A stretch of 64,000 bases of DNA from Dietzia psychralcaliphila (GCF_003096095.1 NZ_CP015453.1:3534001-3598000), one strand, 5' to 3'; positions 34,840 through 43,065 are shown, counted from the stretch's first letter. Numbers and translations: made by a program. The notes: generated by a model from the letters alone, not told the origin.

Positions 34840-34880
34840 GAGAGGGGCCCCGCCGGATCGGATCCGGCGGGGCCCCTCTC
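34840..34880. terminator. Strong bidirectional terminator, 20-bp perfect stem
   Basis: Arms 34840-34859 and 34861-34880 are exact inverse copies with a single central base, between the SDR gene and the convergent gluD. Confidence 0.85.
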
Positions 34881-34881
34881 G

Positions 34882-34955
34882 TCGCACTGGGTCTGGTCGT
34901 GTCTGGTCTGGACGTGCCAGGCCTGGTCGCGTCAGGCCTGGTCGTGTCAGGCCTT
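34882..34955. repeat. 15-bp tandem repeat, five units, across the gluD stop codon
   Basis: Units at 34882, 34897, 34912, 34927 and 34942 (TCGTGTCAGGCCTGG type). The gluD stop (34947-34949) lies in the last unit. The next unit carries another in-frame stop at 34932-34934. Confidence 0.8.
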
Positions 34956-35777
34956 CGCGCGCTTCTTCTTCAATCGCCCCTCGAGGTAGACGGCGAGCTT
35001 GGTGAGCGTGTAGTTGATGATCACGAAGAGGATGCCGGCCACGATGTACGCGGGAACGGTGTTGGCGTAGGCGGAGCCCAGGGTCTTGGACCAGTTGAGC
35101 AGCTCCAGGTAGGTGATGCCGTAGCCGAGGGCCGAGTCCTTGAGGACGACGACGAGCTGGCCGACGAGCGCCGGGAGCATGGCCGTGAGGGCCTGGGGGA
35201 GCTGGATCGAGCGCAGCACCTGTCCCGGGGTGAGCCCCACCGCGAGTCCCGCCTCGGTCTGCCCCGAGGGCAATCCGTGGACTCCCGAACGGACGAGTTC
35301 CGCGATGACCGCACCGTTGTAGAGGGTGAGCGCGGTGACCACCGCGGCCAGCGGCGCGTGCTGGTTGGGGACGATGTTCGAGGTGGCGAAGTACCCGAAG
35401 TAGGCGAACACCATCATCAGCAGAACCGGGACCGAGCGGAAGAACTCCACGATCACACTGCAGAACCACCGCAGCGGGGCGAACGGCGAGAGCCGACCCA
35501 TGCCGAAGAGCAGCCCGAAGATCACCGCGAGGACGATCGAGATCGCCGCCGCCGTGAATGTCCCCTTGAGGCCGGGGATCAGGTAGGAGGTCCACACCTC
35601 CGGATCGGTGACGAACGGTTCCCACATGAACGCCTGCAGCTGGCCGGCGGCCTCGAACTGGACGTAGACCACGTAGGCGATACCGACGGCGATCAGGGCA
35701 CCGATCACCGTGAAGATCTTGTGGCGGAGTCGGGCCTTGGGGCCCGGGGCGTCGAACAGGACGGCCTGGGTGCTCAT
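34947..35777 (-). CDS. gluD: Glutamate ABC importer permease GluD
   Basis: 276 residues, His/Glu/Gln/polar amino acid permease family. About five to six membrane helices. The EAA loop is ELVRSGVHGLPSGQTEAGLAVGLTPGQVL, the ATPase docking site. A short N-terminal cytoplasmic tail and a Lys/Arg-rich C-terminal tail (RLKKKRAKA) flank the core. ATG 35777 overlaps the gluC stop by 4 nt. Last gene of the gluABCD unit known from Corynebacterium glutamicum, where it imports glutamate. Confidence 0.92.
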   Translation of the reverse strand: MSTQAVLFDAPGPKARLRHKIFTVIGALIAVGIAYVVYVQFEAAGQLQAFMWEPFVTDPEVWTSYLIPGLKGTFTAAAISIVLAVIFGLLFGMGRLSPFAPLRWFCSVIVEFFRSVPVLLMMVFAYFGYFATSNIVPNQHAPLAAVVTALTLYNGAVIAELVRSGVHGLPSGQTEAGLAVGLTPGQVLRSIQLPQALTAMLPALVGQLVVVLKDSALGYGITYLELLNWSKTLGSAYANTVPAYIVAGILFVIINYTLTKLAVYLEGRLKKKRAKA

Positions 35778-36436
35778 CGCTTCACCGACAGCTTCCGTGA
35801 GAGGGACGTGGTCCAGAGTCCGATCGGGAGGGTGAGGATCACGAACACCATGGCAAAGAAGAAGAACGTCGGCAGGCTCGCGCCCTCGTTCTCCGTGATC
35901 ACCTGGAGCAGGCCCGCCGAGTCGCCCACGCCGATGACCGCGGCGACCGTCGAGTTCTTGATGAGCGCGATGATGACCGACCCCATGGGGGCGATGGAAC
36001 CGCGGAACGCCTGCGGGAGGATCACCTCACGTAGTGACTGACCGAAGCCGAGGCCGATGGACCGGGCCGCCTCGGCCTGTCCCACCGGCACCGTGTTGAC
36101 GCCGGAGCGCAGGGCCTCGCAGACGTACGCGGCGTGGTAGACGGCGAGCATGATCGCGGCCCACCAGAAGGCGTTGCGGGCGAAGTCGTCCGAGACGGAC
36201 AACTGGAGGATGAAGGACAGGCCCAGGATGCTGAACACCATCAGCAGGGTCAACGGCAGGTTCCGGAAGATGTTGACGTAGGAGGTGCCGAGTCCGCGGA
36301 GGACCGCCACCGGGGAGACCCTGAGGATCGCGATGATCGTCCCCAGCACCATGGCACCGATGATCCCGAGTAGCGAGAGCTGGATGGTGACCCACACCGC
36401 CCCCAGGACGTCATAGTCGGCGAAGATATCGCCCAT
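35774..36436 (-). CDS. gluC: Glutamate ABC importer permease GluC
   Basis: 220 residues with about five helices and the EAA loop EALRSGVNTVPVGQAEAARSIGLGFGQSL. NIFRNLPLTLLMVF is the usual helix-2 motif of this permease family. The ATG at 36436 is chosen for AAAGG in front of it. An upstream in-frame extension would run through a hairpin. Forms a heterodimer with GluD, loaded by the lipoprotein GluB and powered by GluA. Confidence 0.92.
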   Translation of the reverse strand: MGDIFADYDVLGAVWVTIQLSLLGIIGAMVLGTIIAILRVSPVAVLRGLGTSYVNIFRNLPLTLLMVFSILGLSFILQLSVSDDFARNAFWWAAIMLAVYHAAYVCEALRSGVNTVPVGQAEAARSIGLGFGQSLREVILPQAFRGSIAPMGSVIIALIKNSTVAAVIGVGDSAGLLQVITENEGASLPTFFFFAMVFVILTLPIGLWTTSLSRKLSVKR

Positions 36437-36464
36437 GGTCGACCTTTCGTGATGTGGTGTCGGG

Positions 36465-36501
36465 GGCCTCCGCGCCACCGTTGACCGGTGGCGCGGAGGC
36501 C
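36465..36501 (-). terminator. Intercistronic hairpin between gluB and gluC, possible attenuator
   Basis: 16-bp perfect inverted repeat (36465-36480 / 36486-36501, 5-nt loop) 46 nt downstream of the gluB stop and 29 nt upstream of the gluC start. Such hairpins commonly keep binding-protein mRNA in excess over permease mRNA. Confidence 0.6.
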
Positions 36502-36511
36502 GTCGTGGATC

Positions 36512-36543
36512 AGATCAGTGGTTGCTCAGATCAGTGGTAGATC
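36512..36543. repeat. 16-bp direct repeat just after the gluB stop
   Basis: AGATCAGTGGTTGCTC (36512) and AGATCAGTGGTAGATC (36528), with a partial third copy reaching the stop codon. Confidence 0.65.
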
Positions 36544-36546
36544 AGC

Positions 36547-37362
36547 TCAGGCGCAGGCGGCCGGGTTGGGCGGGTTGCCCTCGCCCGGCGTGAAGCCGGC
36601 CGCCCCGAGGTTCTCCTCCACGGCGGTGTCCCAGCTGCCGTCGGAGATCATCTCGCGGATGGCCTCGTTGATCTGCTCACACTTCTCGGTGTCGCCCTTC
36701 TGGATCCCGATGCCGTACAGCTCCTCGCTGAACGGCGAACCGACGACCTTGAGCTGCCCCTGATACTGGTCCTGCGCGGCGTAACCCGCGAGGATCGTGT
36801 CATCCGTGGTGAGCGCGTCGACCGCATTGGACACCAGCGCCGAGACACACTCGGAGTAGGTGCCGAACTCCTGGAGGTTGACCCCCGGGACCTCTTCCTG
36901 GACGTTCTGGGCGGAGGTCGACCCGGAGACCGAGCAGAGGCGCTTGCCCTCCAGGGACTCGGGCCCGGTGATGCTGTCGTCGTCCGCGCGGACCAGCAGG
37001 TCCTGGCCGGCGATGAAGTACGGTCCGGCGAAGTCGACCTTCTCCTTGCGGGCGTCCGTGATCGAGTAGGTGGCCACGATCATGTCCACCTGCCCCGTCT
37101 CGAGGAGGGTCTCGCGCTGGGCACTGGGTGCCTGGACCCACTCGATGTCCTCGGCGGGGGTGCCGAGCTGCTCGGCCACGTACGTGGCCACGTCGACGTC
37201 GAGTCCGTTGTAGTCGTTGCCCTCCTTGAGGCCGAGGCCGGGCTGGTCGAACTTGATGCCGATCCGGAGCTGGTTCTCGCCACCCTCATCGCTTCCGCAC
37301 GCGGCCAGGCCGAGAGCCAGGGTGACGGCCGCTACGGCCGATCCGATCCGTCGGATGTTCAT
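36547..37362 (-). CDS. gluB: Glutamate-binding lipoprotein GluB
   Basis: 271 residues. The lipobox LGLAAC places the lipidated Cys at 22, anchoring the binding protein outside the membrane. The SBP_bac_3 fold follows: LRIGIKFDQPGLG, YNGLDVDVATYVAEQLG, VDMIVATYSITDARKEKVDFAGPY (ligand Arg/Asp region) and LCSVSGSTSAQNV. Three further cysteines in the second lobe may form disulfides. ATG 37362 follows GAGGAG. The gene is separated from gluA by a 102-bp spacer containing three 18-bp repeats. Confidence 0.92.
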   Translation of the reverse strand: MNIRRIGSAVAAVTLALGLAACGSDEGGENQLRIGIKFDQPGLGLKEGNDYNGLDVDVATYVAEQLGTPAEDIEWVQAPSAQRETLLETGQVDMIVATYSITDARKEKVDFAGPYFIAGQDLLVRADDDSITGPESLEGKRLCSVSGSTSAQNVQEEVPGVNLQEFGTYSECVSALVSNAVDALTTDDTILAGYAAQDQYQGQLKVVGSPFSEELYGIGIQKGDTEKCEQINEAIREMISDGSWDTAVEENLGAAGFTPGEGNPPNPAACA

Positions 37363-37384
37363 GTGTTCTCCTCGTGGGATGGGT

Positions 37385-37438
37385 GGGTAGAGCTCTGTTT
37401 GTGGGTCGAACTCTGTTGTTGGGTTGAGCTCTGCTGGC
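37385..37438. repeat. 18-bp tandem repeat, three units, between gluA and gluB
   Basis: Units 37385-37402, 37403-37420 and 37421-37438 of the type GGGTAGAGCTCTGTTTGT, with a few changes each, in the untranslated spacer of the operon. Confidence 0.75.
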
Positions 37439-37464
37439 GGCTGACGCTGGTGGTGGAGTCCGAC

Positions 37465-38199
37465 TCAGTTGGTCAGGATCTTGGAGAGGAAGTCCTTCGC
37501 GCGCCCGCTCTGCGGATTGGTGAAGAATTCCTCAGGGGTGGCCTGTTCGACCAGTTCCCCGTCTGCCATGAAGATGACGCGGTCGGCGGCCTTCCGCGCG
37601 AAACCCATCTCGTGCGTCACCACGACCATCGTCATTCCGGACTTGGCCAGCCCGGTCATCACGTCGAGGACCTCGTTGATCATCTCCGGGTCCAGGGCCG
37701 AGGTGGGCTCGTCGAAGAGCATCACCTTGGGATCCATCGCCAGGGACCGGGCGATGGCCACGCGCTGCTGTTGGCCACCAGAGAGCTGGGCCGGGTATTT
37801 GGACGCCTGGTGCTCCACACCGACCCGCTCGAGCAGCTCCATCGCCCGCTTCTCCGCCACCGACTTGGACTGCTTGCGCACCTTGATGGGCCCGAGCGTC
37901 ACATTCTCGAGAATGGTCTTGTGTGCGAACAGGTTGAACGACTGGAACACCATGCCGACGTCAGCGCGGAGTCTGGCGAGTTCCTTGCCCTCCTCGGGGA
38001 GCTCCTTGCCGTCGATGGTGATCGAGCCGGATTCGAAGGTCTCGAGCCTGTTGATCGCGCGGCACAGCGTCGACTTGCCCGAGCCCGAGGGGCCGATCAC
38101 GACGATGACCTCACCCTCCTCGATGGACATGGTGATGTCTTTGAGCGCCTGGAAGTCACCGAAGTGCTTGTTCACGCCTGAGATCTCGACGAGTGCCAT
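37465..38199 (-). CDS. gluA: Glutamate ABC importer ATPase GluA
   Basis: 244 residues. Walker [11 protein letters not shown]-loop [10 protein letters not shown], signature [16 protein letters not shown], Walker [14 protein letters not shown] and switch His in [10 protein letters not shown], all typical of polar amino acid importer ATPases (GlnQ/GluA). First gene of gluABCD. ATG 38199 is six bases after a perfect TATGAT -10, with no Shine-Dalgarno, so the operon probably starts as a leaderless mRNA. Divergent from desaturase 1. Confidence 0.94.
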   Translation of the reverse strand: MALVEISGVNKHFGDFQALKDITMSIEEGEVIVVIGPSGSGKSTLCRAINRLETFESGSITIDGKELPEEGKELARLRADVGMVFQSFNLFAHKTILENVTLGPIKVRKQSKSVAEKRAMELLERVGVEHQASKYPAQLSGGQQQRVAIARSLAMDPKVMLFDEPTSALDPEMINEVLDVMTGLAKSGMTMVVVTHEMGFARKAADRVIFMADGELVEQATPEEFFTNPQSGRAKDFLSKILTN

Positions 38200-38205
38200 G
38201 GAGGG

Positions 38206-38211
38206 ATCATA
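38206..38211 (-). promoter_or_regulatory. -10 hexamer of gluABCD, probable leaderless promoter
   Basis: TATGAT on the minus strand with 6 nt to the gluA ATG. Confidence 0.65.
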
Positions 38212-38259
38212 GGCGCCTGAGGATTGATTGAAGATCGACTCGCCGATCTGGGTTTCCGG

Positions 38260-38288
38260 TCGACAAGTCGGCCAACCCTCCGTACCGT
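38260..38288 (+). promoter_or_regulatory. Promoter of desaturase 1
   Basis: TCGACA (38260-38265), 17-nt spacer, TACCGT (38283-38288), then 6 nt to the ATG at 38295: a complete -35/-10 pair giving a leaderless transcript. Confidence 0.6.
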
Positions 38289-38294
38289 CTGCCT

Positions 38295-39533
38295 ATGGCG
38301 ATATCAGACGTGAAGGAATACGCCCATCTCTCCGCCGAGGATGTCGAGGCCATCGGTGAAGAACTGGACGCGATCCGCCAGGAGGTCGTGGATTCACTCG
38401 GCGAGGCGGACCGCAAGTACGTGCAGGACACCATCAGGCTCCAGCGCGGCCTCGTCGCCGGCGCCCGCGTCGTTCTCCTCTTCTCCGGATACCGCCCGGC
38501 CTGGCTGGTGGGCACCGCGATGCTGGGCGCGGGCAAGATCATCGAGAACATGGAGCTCGGACACAACGTCATGCACGGGCAGTGGGACTGGATGAACGAT
38601 CCGGTGATCCACTCCACCACGTGGGAATGGGACATCGTGGGCACCTCCGAGCACTGGAAGGCCACCCATAATCACCATCACCACACGTACACCAACATCA
38701 TCGGAATGGACGATGACGTCGGGTACGGCGTGGTCCGCGTGACGAGGGACCAGCCCTGGAACCCGGCGTACTCGTTGAACATCGTCTGGAACACGATTCT
38801 GGCATTCGCGTTCCAGTGGGGCGTGGGTGTCCAGCACCTGGAGATCGCTCCGGGCACCATCAACTCGTCCGGCCGCGCGGAGCAGAAGCGCCGCATCGGC
38901 CAGTTCCTGCGCAAGGCCCGCCGCCAGGTGGGTAAGGATTACGTGTGGTTCCCGCTGCTGTCGGGCCCCAACTGGAAGTCGACGATGTCGGCAAACGCCA
39001 CCGCCAACGTCATCCGGAACTTGTGGTCCAACGCCGTGATCTTCTGCGGGCACTTCCCGGACGGGGCGGACAAGTTCACGCTGGAGGACCTCTCCGAGGA
39101 GACCCAGGCGCAGTGGTACCTGCGGCAGATGCTCGGCTCAGCCAACTTCACCGGCAGCCAGCTCACCCACTTCATGTCCGGCAACCTGTCGTACCAGATC
39201 GAGCACCACCTCTTCCCCACCGTCCCGTCCAACCGGTACGGCGAGATCTCCGAGAAGGTGCAGGACGTGTGCCGACGCTGGGATCTGCCGTACACGACGG
39301 GCCCGCTGTACAAGCAGTACTGGCAGTCGTGGCGCACGATCGCCAAGCTCTCCCTGCCGAACCGCTTCCTCAAGGCCACCGCGGACGACGCCCCGGAAAC
39401 CAGGTCGGAGCGCATGTTCGAGGGTGAGCCGCGGACCTACAACGACCACGAGGGGCCGCGCTCGGGCCTGGTCACCGCCCTGAAGCATCGGACCGACCCG
39501 AACCAGCTCCGGCGACTGACCCGCACGGTCTGA
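38295..39533 (+). CDS. Membrane fatty acid desaturase (DesA3-like acyl-CoA delta-9 type), copy 1
   Basis: 412 residues. Three histidine boxes bind the di-iron centre: GHNVMHGQWDWMND (HxxxH), THNHHHHTYTN (HxxHH with extra His) and QIEHHLFP. Four membrane helices are expected in two pairs. Such enzymes put a double bond in stearoyl/palmitoyl-CoA using an electron-transfer partner. No ferredoxin reductase gene is adjacent. The start MAISDVKEYAHL is shared with a close paralogue at 47288-48496. A small conserved-looking gene begins 2 bp after the stop. Confidence 0.9.
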   Translation: MAISDVKEYAHLSAEDVEAIGEELDAIRQEVVDSLGEADRKYVQDTIRLQRGLVAGARVVLLFSGYRPAWLVGTAMLGAGKIIENMELGHNVMHGQWDWMNDPVIHSTTWEWDIVGTSEHWKATHNHHHHTYTNIIGMDDDVGYGVVRVTRDQPWNPAYSLNIVWNTILAFAFQWGVGVQHLEIAPGTINSSGRAEQKRRIGQFLRKARRQVGKDYVWFPLLSGPNWKSTMSANATANVIRNLWSNAVIFCGHFPDGADKFTLEDLSEETQAQWYLRQMLGSANFTGSQLTHFMSGNLSYQIEHHLFPTVPSNRYGEISEKVQDVCRRWDLPYTTGPLYKQYWQSWRTIAKLSLPNRFLKATADDAPETRSERMFEGEPRTYNDHEGPRSGLVTALKHRTDPNQLRRLTRTV

Positions 39534-39535
39534 CC

Positions 39536-40018
39536 GTGGCGGGCGATCGGTCGGACGTCGGAGCTGCCAGCGGAGGCCCCACCCCGAGCGTCGACGAGGC
39601 CCACCGGCGCCCACCCGGGGTGACCGATGCCGAGGTTGAGGCCACCGGCACCGCGACCGAGGCGCTCGAGTACGTGGAACGTGCCCGCGGGTACCTCTAC
39701 GACCTCCACCAGCTGATCGGGCGGGCGGACCTCCTCTACAAGAAGGCCGCGGACCAGTTGGATGCGGTCGGACGCAGCGAACTCGCCGAGCTCATCCGGA
39801 GTGAGATGGTCGGGGTGAACGTCCTCCACGGACGGTGGACGTTCCAGATGGTCGAAGAATTCGACGACGGCTACTGGACCACCGCCCGCGAGGTCAGCAG
39901 GGCGGTCAGGAACGAGGTCACCGGCGGGCACCGACACGTCCAGGAGGCCGAGCTCAAGGAGCAGAACCGGACCTCGGGTCACCCGGTGCACGAGGCGACC
40001 CCACGGGAAAACAACTAG
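39536..40018 (+). CDS. Hypothetical protein coupled to desaturase 1
   Basis: 160 residues from GTG 39536, only two bases after the desaturase stop, so probably cotranslated. The first ~45 residues are low complexity. The core (~46-140) looks all-helical: ALEYVERARGYLYDLHQLIG, LYKKAADQLDAVGRSELAELI, MVGVNVLHGRWTFQMVEEFDDGYW, with many conserved-looking charged and aromatic residues. No signal, membrane helix or metal motif. I do not recognise the family. The context suggests a partner or regulator of lipid desaturation. Confidence 0.7.
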   Translation: MAGDRSDVGAASGGPTPSVDEAHRRPPGVTDAEVEATGTATEALEYVERARGYLYDLHQLIGRADLLYKKAADQLDAVGRSELAELIRSEMVGVNVLHGRWTFQMVEEFDDGYWTTAREVSRAVRNEVTGGHRHVQEAELKEQNRTSGHPVHEATPRENN

Positions 40019-40051
40019 ATCGTCCGTGGGGTCACTGGGTGTGAGCCGGCA

Positions 40052-40330
40052 TCAACCGGTCCGGTGTCGGCCCGCCATGGCGTGTCGTTCGGACTCGGTC
40101 GTTCCACCCCAGACGCCGTAGAGCTCTTTGGACTCCATGGCGAACTGCCTACAGGCGGTGAAGACGGGGCATACCGCACACACGGTCTTCGCCTCCTCCT
40201 CCTTGCGGCGACGCTCCCCCTTGGATTCGTCCTCTGCGCTGTAGAAGAGGTCCTCCCGACCGATGCACGCGGCCCTGTCCCGCCACGACCAGAAATCCGA
40301 CGTGGGCTCAAGGTTCCTGTATCGGGGCAT
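40052..40330 (-). CDS. WhiB-family iron-sulfur transcription factor
   Basis: 92 residues. The four cluster cysteines are Cys22, Cys51, Cys54 and Cys60 (C-x28-C-x2-C-x5-C), followed by the G-V-W-G-G turn and a basic end (SERHAMAGRHR). WhiB proteins bind a [4Fe-4S] cluster and sigma-A to control development, redox or stress genes. The subclass cannot be fixed by eye. ATG 40330 follows AAGGAG. The 213-bp upstream region is the most AT-rich stretch of the window and presumably holds its promoter. Confidence 0.92.
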   Translation of the reverse strand: MPRYRNLEPTSDFWSWRDRAACIGREDLFYSAEDESKGERRRKEEEAKTVCAVCPVFTACRQFAMESKELYGVWGGTTESERHAMAGRHRTG

Positions 40331-40543
40331 GGCATCTCCTTCCCGCCAACCTGAAGTGCCCTGCCATGAGCCCTGGATGTTCAGAAAGCGGTTCCCCTCA
40401 TCCTGTCAGGCGACAGGGAGAGGTCAAACGAACGACGGGGCACAAAGGCAAGCCTAATTTTCTGAAAAGGCCTCCGCCGCTTCCCTAGTCAGCCAATTTC
40501 CCTCGATGTTAAATTTCGACAATGCGCTCGGAATGCCGAGTAG
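40331..40543. promoter_or_regulatory. AT-richer whiB upstream region
   Basis: 213 bp between whiB and the glycosyltransferase gene. Around 40440-40530 the local GC content falls visibly (runs such as AATTTTCTGAAAA and GTTAAATTTCGAC). The whiB promoter should be here, but no clear -10/-35 pair or known operator could be assigned. Confidence 0.4.
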
Positions 40544-41536
40544 TCAGCTGTTGCGACCGGTCGCGGCTGCCATCCGTATCACCTCGGCCGCACGAGATGC
40601 CGCGCCGTCGACACCCCACCAGGATCTGATTCCGGCCGGCTCCCCGTCGCGGCACCTGTCGATCTGTGACCTGACCGCTCGCGCGACGGCCGTCGGGCCG
40701 TTTCCGTATCGCATCACTGAGGCCCCCGGGACCCCGTCGAGAGCCCCGGCCGTGGCGTCCTGCTCCCCGTACGCGCGACGGCCCGGCACCACCACCAGTG
40801 GCACATCGGCGCACGCGGCATCGGCCACGGACGCCTGACCTGCCCCGGTCACCACTACATCCGCAGAGCACAACTCCGGCCAGGGGTCCTCGTGCCAGGA
40901 TCCGTCCGGCCCACCGATCTCGAGCCACTCGGCCACTCCGAGTTCGCGCGCCGTGGTCCGCACCGCCCGCCAGAACCTGTGGTCCCCACCCGAGCCGGAG
41001 CCGTTCAGGTGAACCACTCTTGGTCGACGTCGTCGATCCCGGGGTTCGCGATCCCGGCGCTCGAACCGGGACACACCACCGATCTCCGCTACCGAACTCT
41101 CGGTCCGCCGCAGGGTGGCCTGGTGCACGCCAGGGGGCCAGGCACCGATCAGGCGCTCCGCCGCACGGACCCTCAGCAGGTGGGGCTCGTCCACCCTCAC
41201 CCCGGGCGGAAGGGTGCTGACCATCGGAATGCCGGTCATCCGCGCGGCCAATGACATTGCGGGCGAGGAATCCACCCAGAAGGCGCGGGGTCGCGCACGG
41301 TCCATCCACGCGACCGCCACGCGACGGGCGCCGAGGGTGATCTCATCCGGGAACTCCTGGTCCCCAGTCTCGGCGGGGAGATGGATGACCTGGGTTCCCG
41401 GCGGCAGGAGTGCGTCATCGAACCGTCCCGCGATGAGCATCGTGACCTCGAAGCCCCGCTCCCGCAGGGCTTCCATCACCGGGAGCACGCGGTGGAGATG
41501 ACTCCGCCCACGGTTGTGGACGTAGATGCCGATCAT
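40544..41536 (-). CDS. MurG-like (GT28-type) glycosyltransferase domain protein
   Basis: 330 residues, GT-B-like. Starts IGIYVHNRGRSHLHRVLPVMEAL, an N-lobe strand-helix pair with the His-containing acceptor region. The C-lobe has VVTGAGQASVADAACADVPLVVVPGRRAYGEQ, close to the UDP-GlcNAc-binding G-x-x-S-x-x-E region of MurG and related GT28 enzymes. The middle part is Arg-rich. It may glycosylate a lipid or small molecule, with donor unknown. ATG 41536 follows GGGGAG. Transcribed with, and 48 bp downstream of, nothing obvious. Confidence 0.72.
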   Translation of the reverse strand: MIGIYVHNRGRSHLHRVLPVMEALRERGFEVTMLIAGRFDDALLPPGTQVIHLPAETGDQEFPDEITLGARRVAVAWMDRARPRAFWVDSSPAMSLAARMTGIPMVSTLPPGVRVDEPHLLRVRAAERLIGAWPPGVHQATLRRTESSVAEIGGVSRFERRDREPRDRRRRPRVVHLNGSGSGGDHRFWRAVRTTARELGVAEWLEIGGPDGSWHEDPWPELCSADVVVTGAGQASVADAACADVPLVVVPGRRAYGEQDATAGALDGVPGASVMRYGNGPTAVARAVRSQIDRCRDGEPAGIRSWWGVDGAASRAAEVIRMAAATGRNS

Positions 41537-41584
41537 CTCTGCGCTCCCCTCCGCCGCTGTTCCCGACCAGACCCCGTCCGTGCC

Positions 41585-42145
41585 CTAGTCCGCTCCGCGG
41601 ATGGCCCCCAGGAGTGCGTCGCAGAACGCGGGGAGGTCGTCGGGGTTACGGCTGGTGAACACGCCGTCCGAGCTGACCAGTTCCTCGTCCACCCACTCGG
41701 CGCCGGCGTTGACCAGATCCGTCCGCAGGCTCGGGTAGGAGGTGACGCGGCGCCCGCGGACGACGTCGGCCTCGATAAGGACCCACGGCGCGTGGCAGAT
41801 GGCCAGAACCGGCTTACCCGCCTCGACCATCTCGCGAACCATGGTCACGGCGTACTGGTCCTGTCGGAGTGCATCCGGGTTGGCGACGCCGCCCGGCAGG
41901 ACCAGGACGTCGATATCGGCTGCGGTCACGTCGGCGGTGGTGCGGTCGACCGCCTGGGTGCCCGCCGGGGTGAGATGGTCGACCAGATCGACCTCGCCGT
42001 CGGAGGTACTGACCAGGAGCGCGGTGTGACCCGCCTCGGTCACCGCCCCCCAGGGTTCGGTGAGCTCGACCCGCTCGATGCCCTCGCCGGCCACGAGGAA
42101 TACGACGGTGCTGGTGTCGGTGGTGTCGTCCTGAGTCTCGGTCAT
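41585..42145 (-). CDS. DJ-1/PfpI-family protein
   Basis: 186 residues. The flavodoxin-like class I amidotransferase fold is indicated by VVFLVAGEGIERVEL at the start (Glu of the triad region), DIDVLVLPGGVANPDALR, and the nucleophile elbow VLAICHAPWVLIEA with the reactive Cys followed by His. This matches PfpI/YhbO stress-protection proteins reported as deglycases, glyoxalase III or chaperones. ATG 42145 is the only start that leaves the domain intact without a long disordered extension. Divergent from the LmeA-like gene. Confidence 0.87.
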   Translation of the reverse strand: MTETQDDTTDTSTVVFLVAGEGIERVELTEPWGAVTEAGHTALLVSTSDGEVDLVDHLTPAGTQAVDRTTADVTAADIDVLVLPGGVANPDALRQDQYAVTMVREMVEAGKPVLAICHAPWVLIEADVVRGRRVTSYPSLRTDLVNAGAEWVDEELVSSDGVFTSRNPDDLPAFCDALLGAIRGAD

Positions 42146-42242
42146 GACCTGATCGTGGGCCCGGACCCCCCAGGCCCGCAACCGGACCAACGGTGACCCC
42201 CGCCCGGTGGCCCCGTGACGCGTGGTCCGGCACGATACGTGG

Positions 42243-42971
42243 ATGCGACGACGAGACCCGATCGACCGACGAGGGCGGCGCGACCGCCGGCGAGGCGGAT
42301 GTGGCTGTTCCCTGCTCGTGCTGCTGCTCCTGTTGGTGGGGCTGGTGGTGGCCGCGGAGTTCGGCGCCCGGTGGTATCTGTCGGACCGCGCGGAGCGCGA
42401 GGCGTCGGCCCGACTCGGCGCGCCGGTGTCGGTGGGATTCGGGCCGACCCCGATCCTGTGGGACCTGGCCACCACGCAGGCCGTGGACTCGGTCCGGATG
42501 ACCTCCCCCGGTGACGCCACCGTGCCCCGTATCGACGTGACCGGATACTCGGTCCGGTTGGTCGACGGTGCGATCCTGGCCGGGACGGCGGACGGGACCG
42601 CCACGCTCAGCGGCGAGCAGCTCGCCGCGGCCGCGGCCGAGGGCAATCCCGCCGGCGGGTCTCCGGTGGCCGGACTGACGGAGGTCCGTTCCGTGCGTCC
42701 CGACGCACAGGCGGGGCTGCTGCGCGCGGACATCGGCGGTATCGCGGAGATCGGCGTGGCCCCGGGGGTCTCCGGCGGCCAGCTCACCCTGACTCCGGAA
42801 CAGACCGAGCTGGTCGGCTTCCCTCTGCCGGACGGCTTGTTCTCCGGCATCACCGGCACCGTCGACTCAACCCTCGCCGCACTTCCCGAGGGTGTGTCGA
42901 TCCAGGGCGCCCGCGTGGTGCCCGACGGCTTCGAGGTCGCGCTAGTCGGGACGGACGTCACGCTGCGGTAG
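42243..42971 (+). CDS. LmeA-like DUF2993 lipid-binding protein
   Basis: 242 residues. A very basic N-terminus (MRRRDPIDRRGRRDRRRGG) precedes one membrane helix (LLVLLLLLVGLVVAAEF, ~28-45) that anchors the protein. The periplasmic DUF2993 part follows with GAPVSVGFGPTPIL and VDSVRMTSPG. LmeA (Rv0817c type) is a phospholipid-binding factor needed for lipomannan/lipoarabinomannan elongation in mycobacteria. Here the role is inferred from the family. An upstream GTG at 42222 is possible. Convergent with the cyclase gene, with 10 bp between stops. Confidence 0.8.
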   Translation: MRRRDPIDRRGRRDRRRGGCGCSLLVLLLLLVGLVVAAEFGARWYLSDRAEREASARLGAPVSVGFGPTPILWDLATTQAVDSVRMTSPGDATVPRIDVTGYSVRLVDGAILAGTADGTATLSGEQLAAAAAEGNPAGGSPVAGLTEVRSVRPDAQAGLLRADIGGIAEIGVAPGVSGGQLTLTPEQTELVGFPLPDGLFSGITGTVDSTLAALPEGVSIQGARVVPDGFEVALVGTDVTLR

Positions 42972-42981
42972 CGCTCACCAA

Positions 42982-43065
42982 CTAGTCCGCAGGACGCTGG
43001 TCGGTTCCGTAGACCGCGGGACCCCGGTCTGTTCCGTAGTCCGCGGGTCCCCGGTCGGTTCCGGC
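42982..43065 (-). repeat. 27-bp tandem repeat, three units, at the cyclase 3' end
   Basis: Units 42985-43011, 43012-43038 and 43039-43065 encode GTDRGPADY-type nonapeptides that form the last residues of the cyclase. The stop codon abuts unit 1. Confidence 0.8.

Noticed and set aside
40443-40461. Possible DtxR/IdeR iron box upstream of whiB
   Set aside because: Only one half (TTAGGCTTGCCT on the minus strand) resembles the consensus. The other half does not match, about 9-10 of 19 positions overall.
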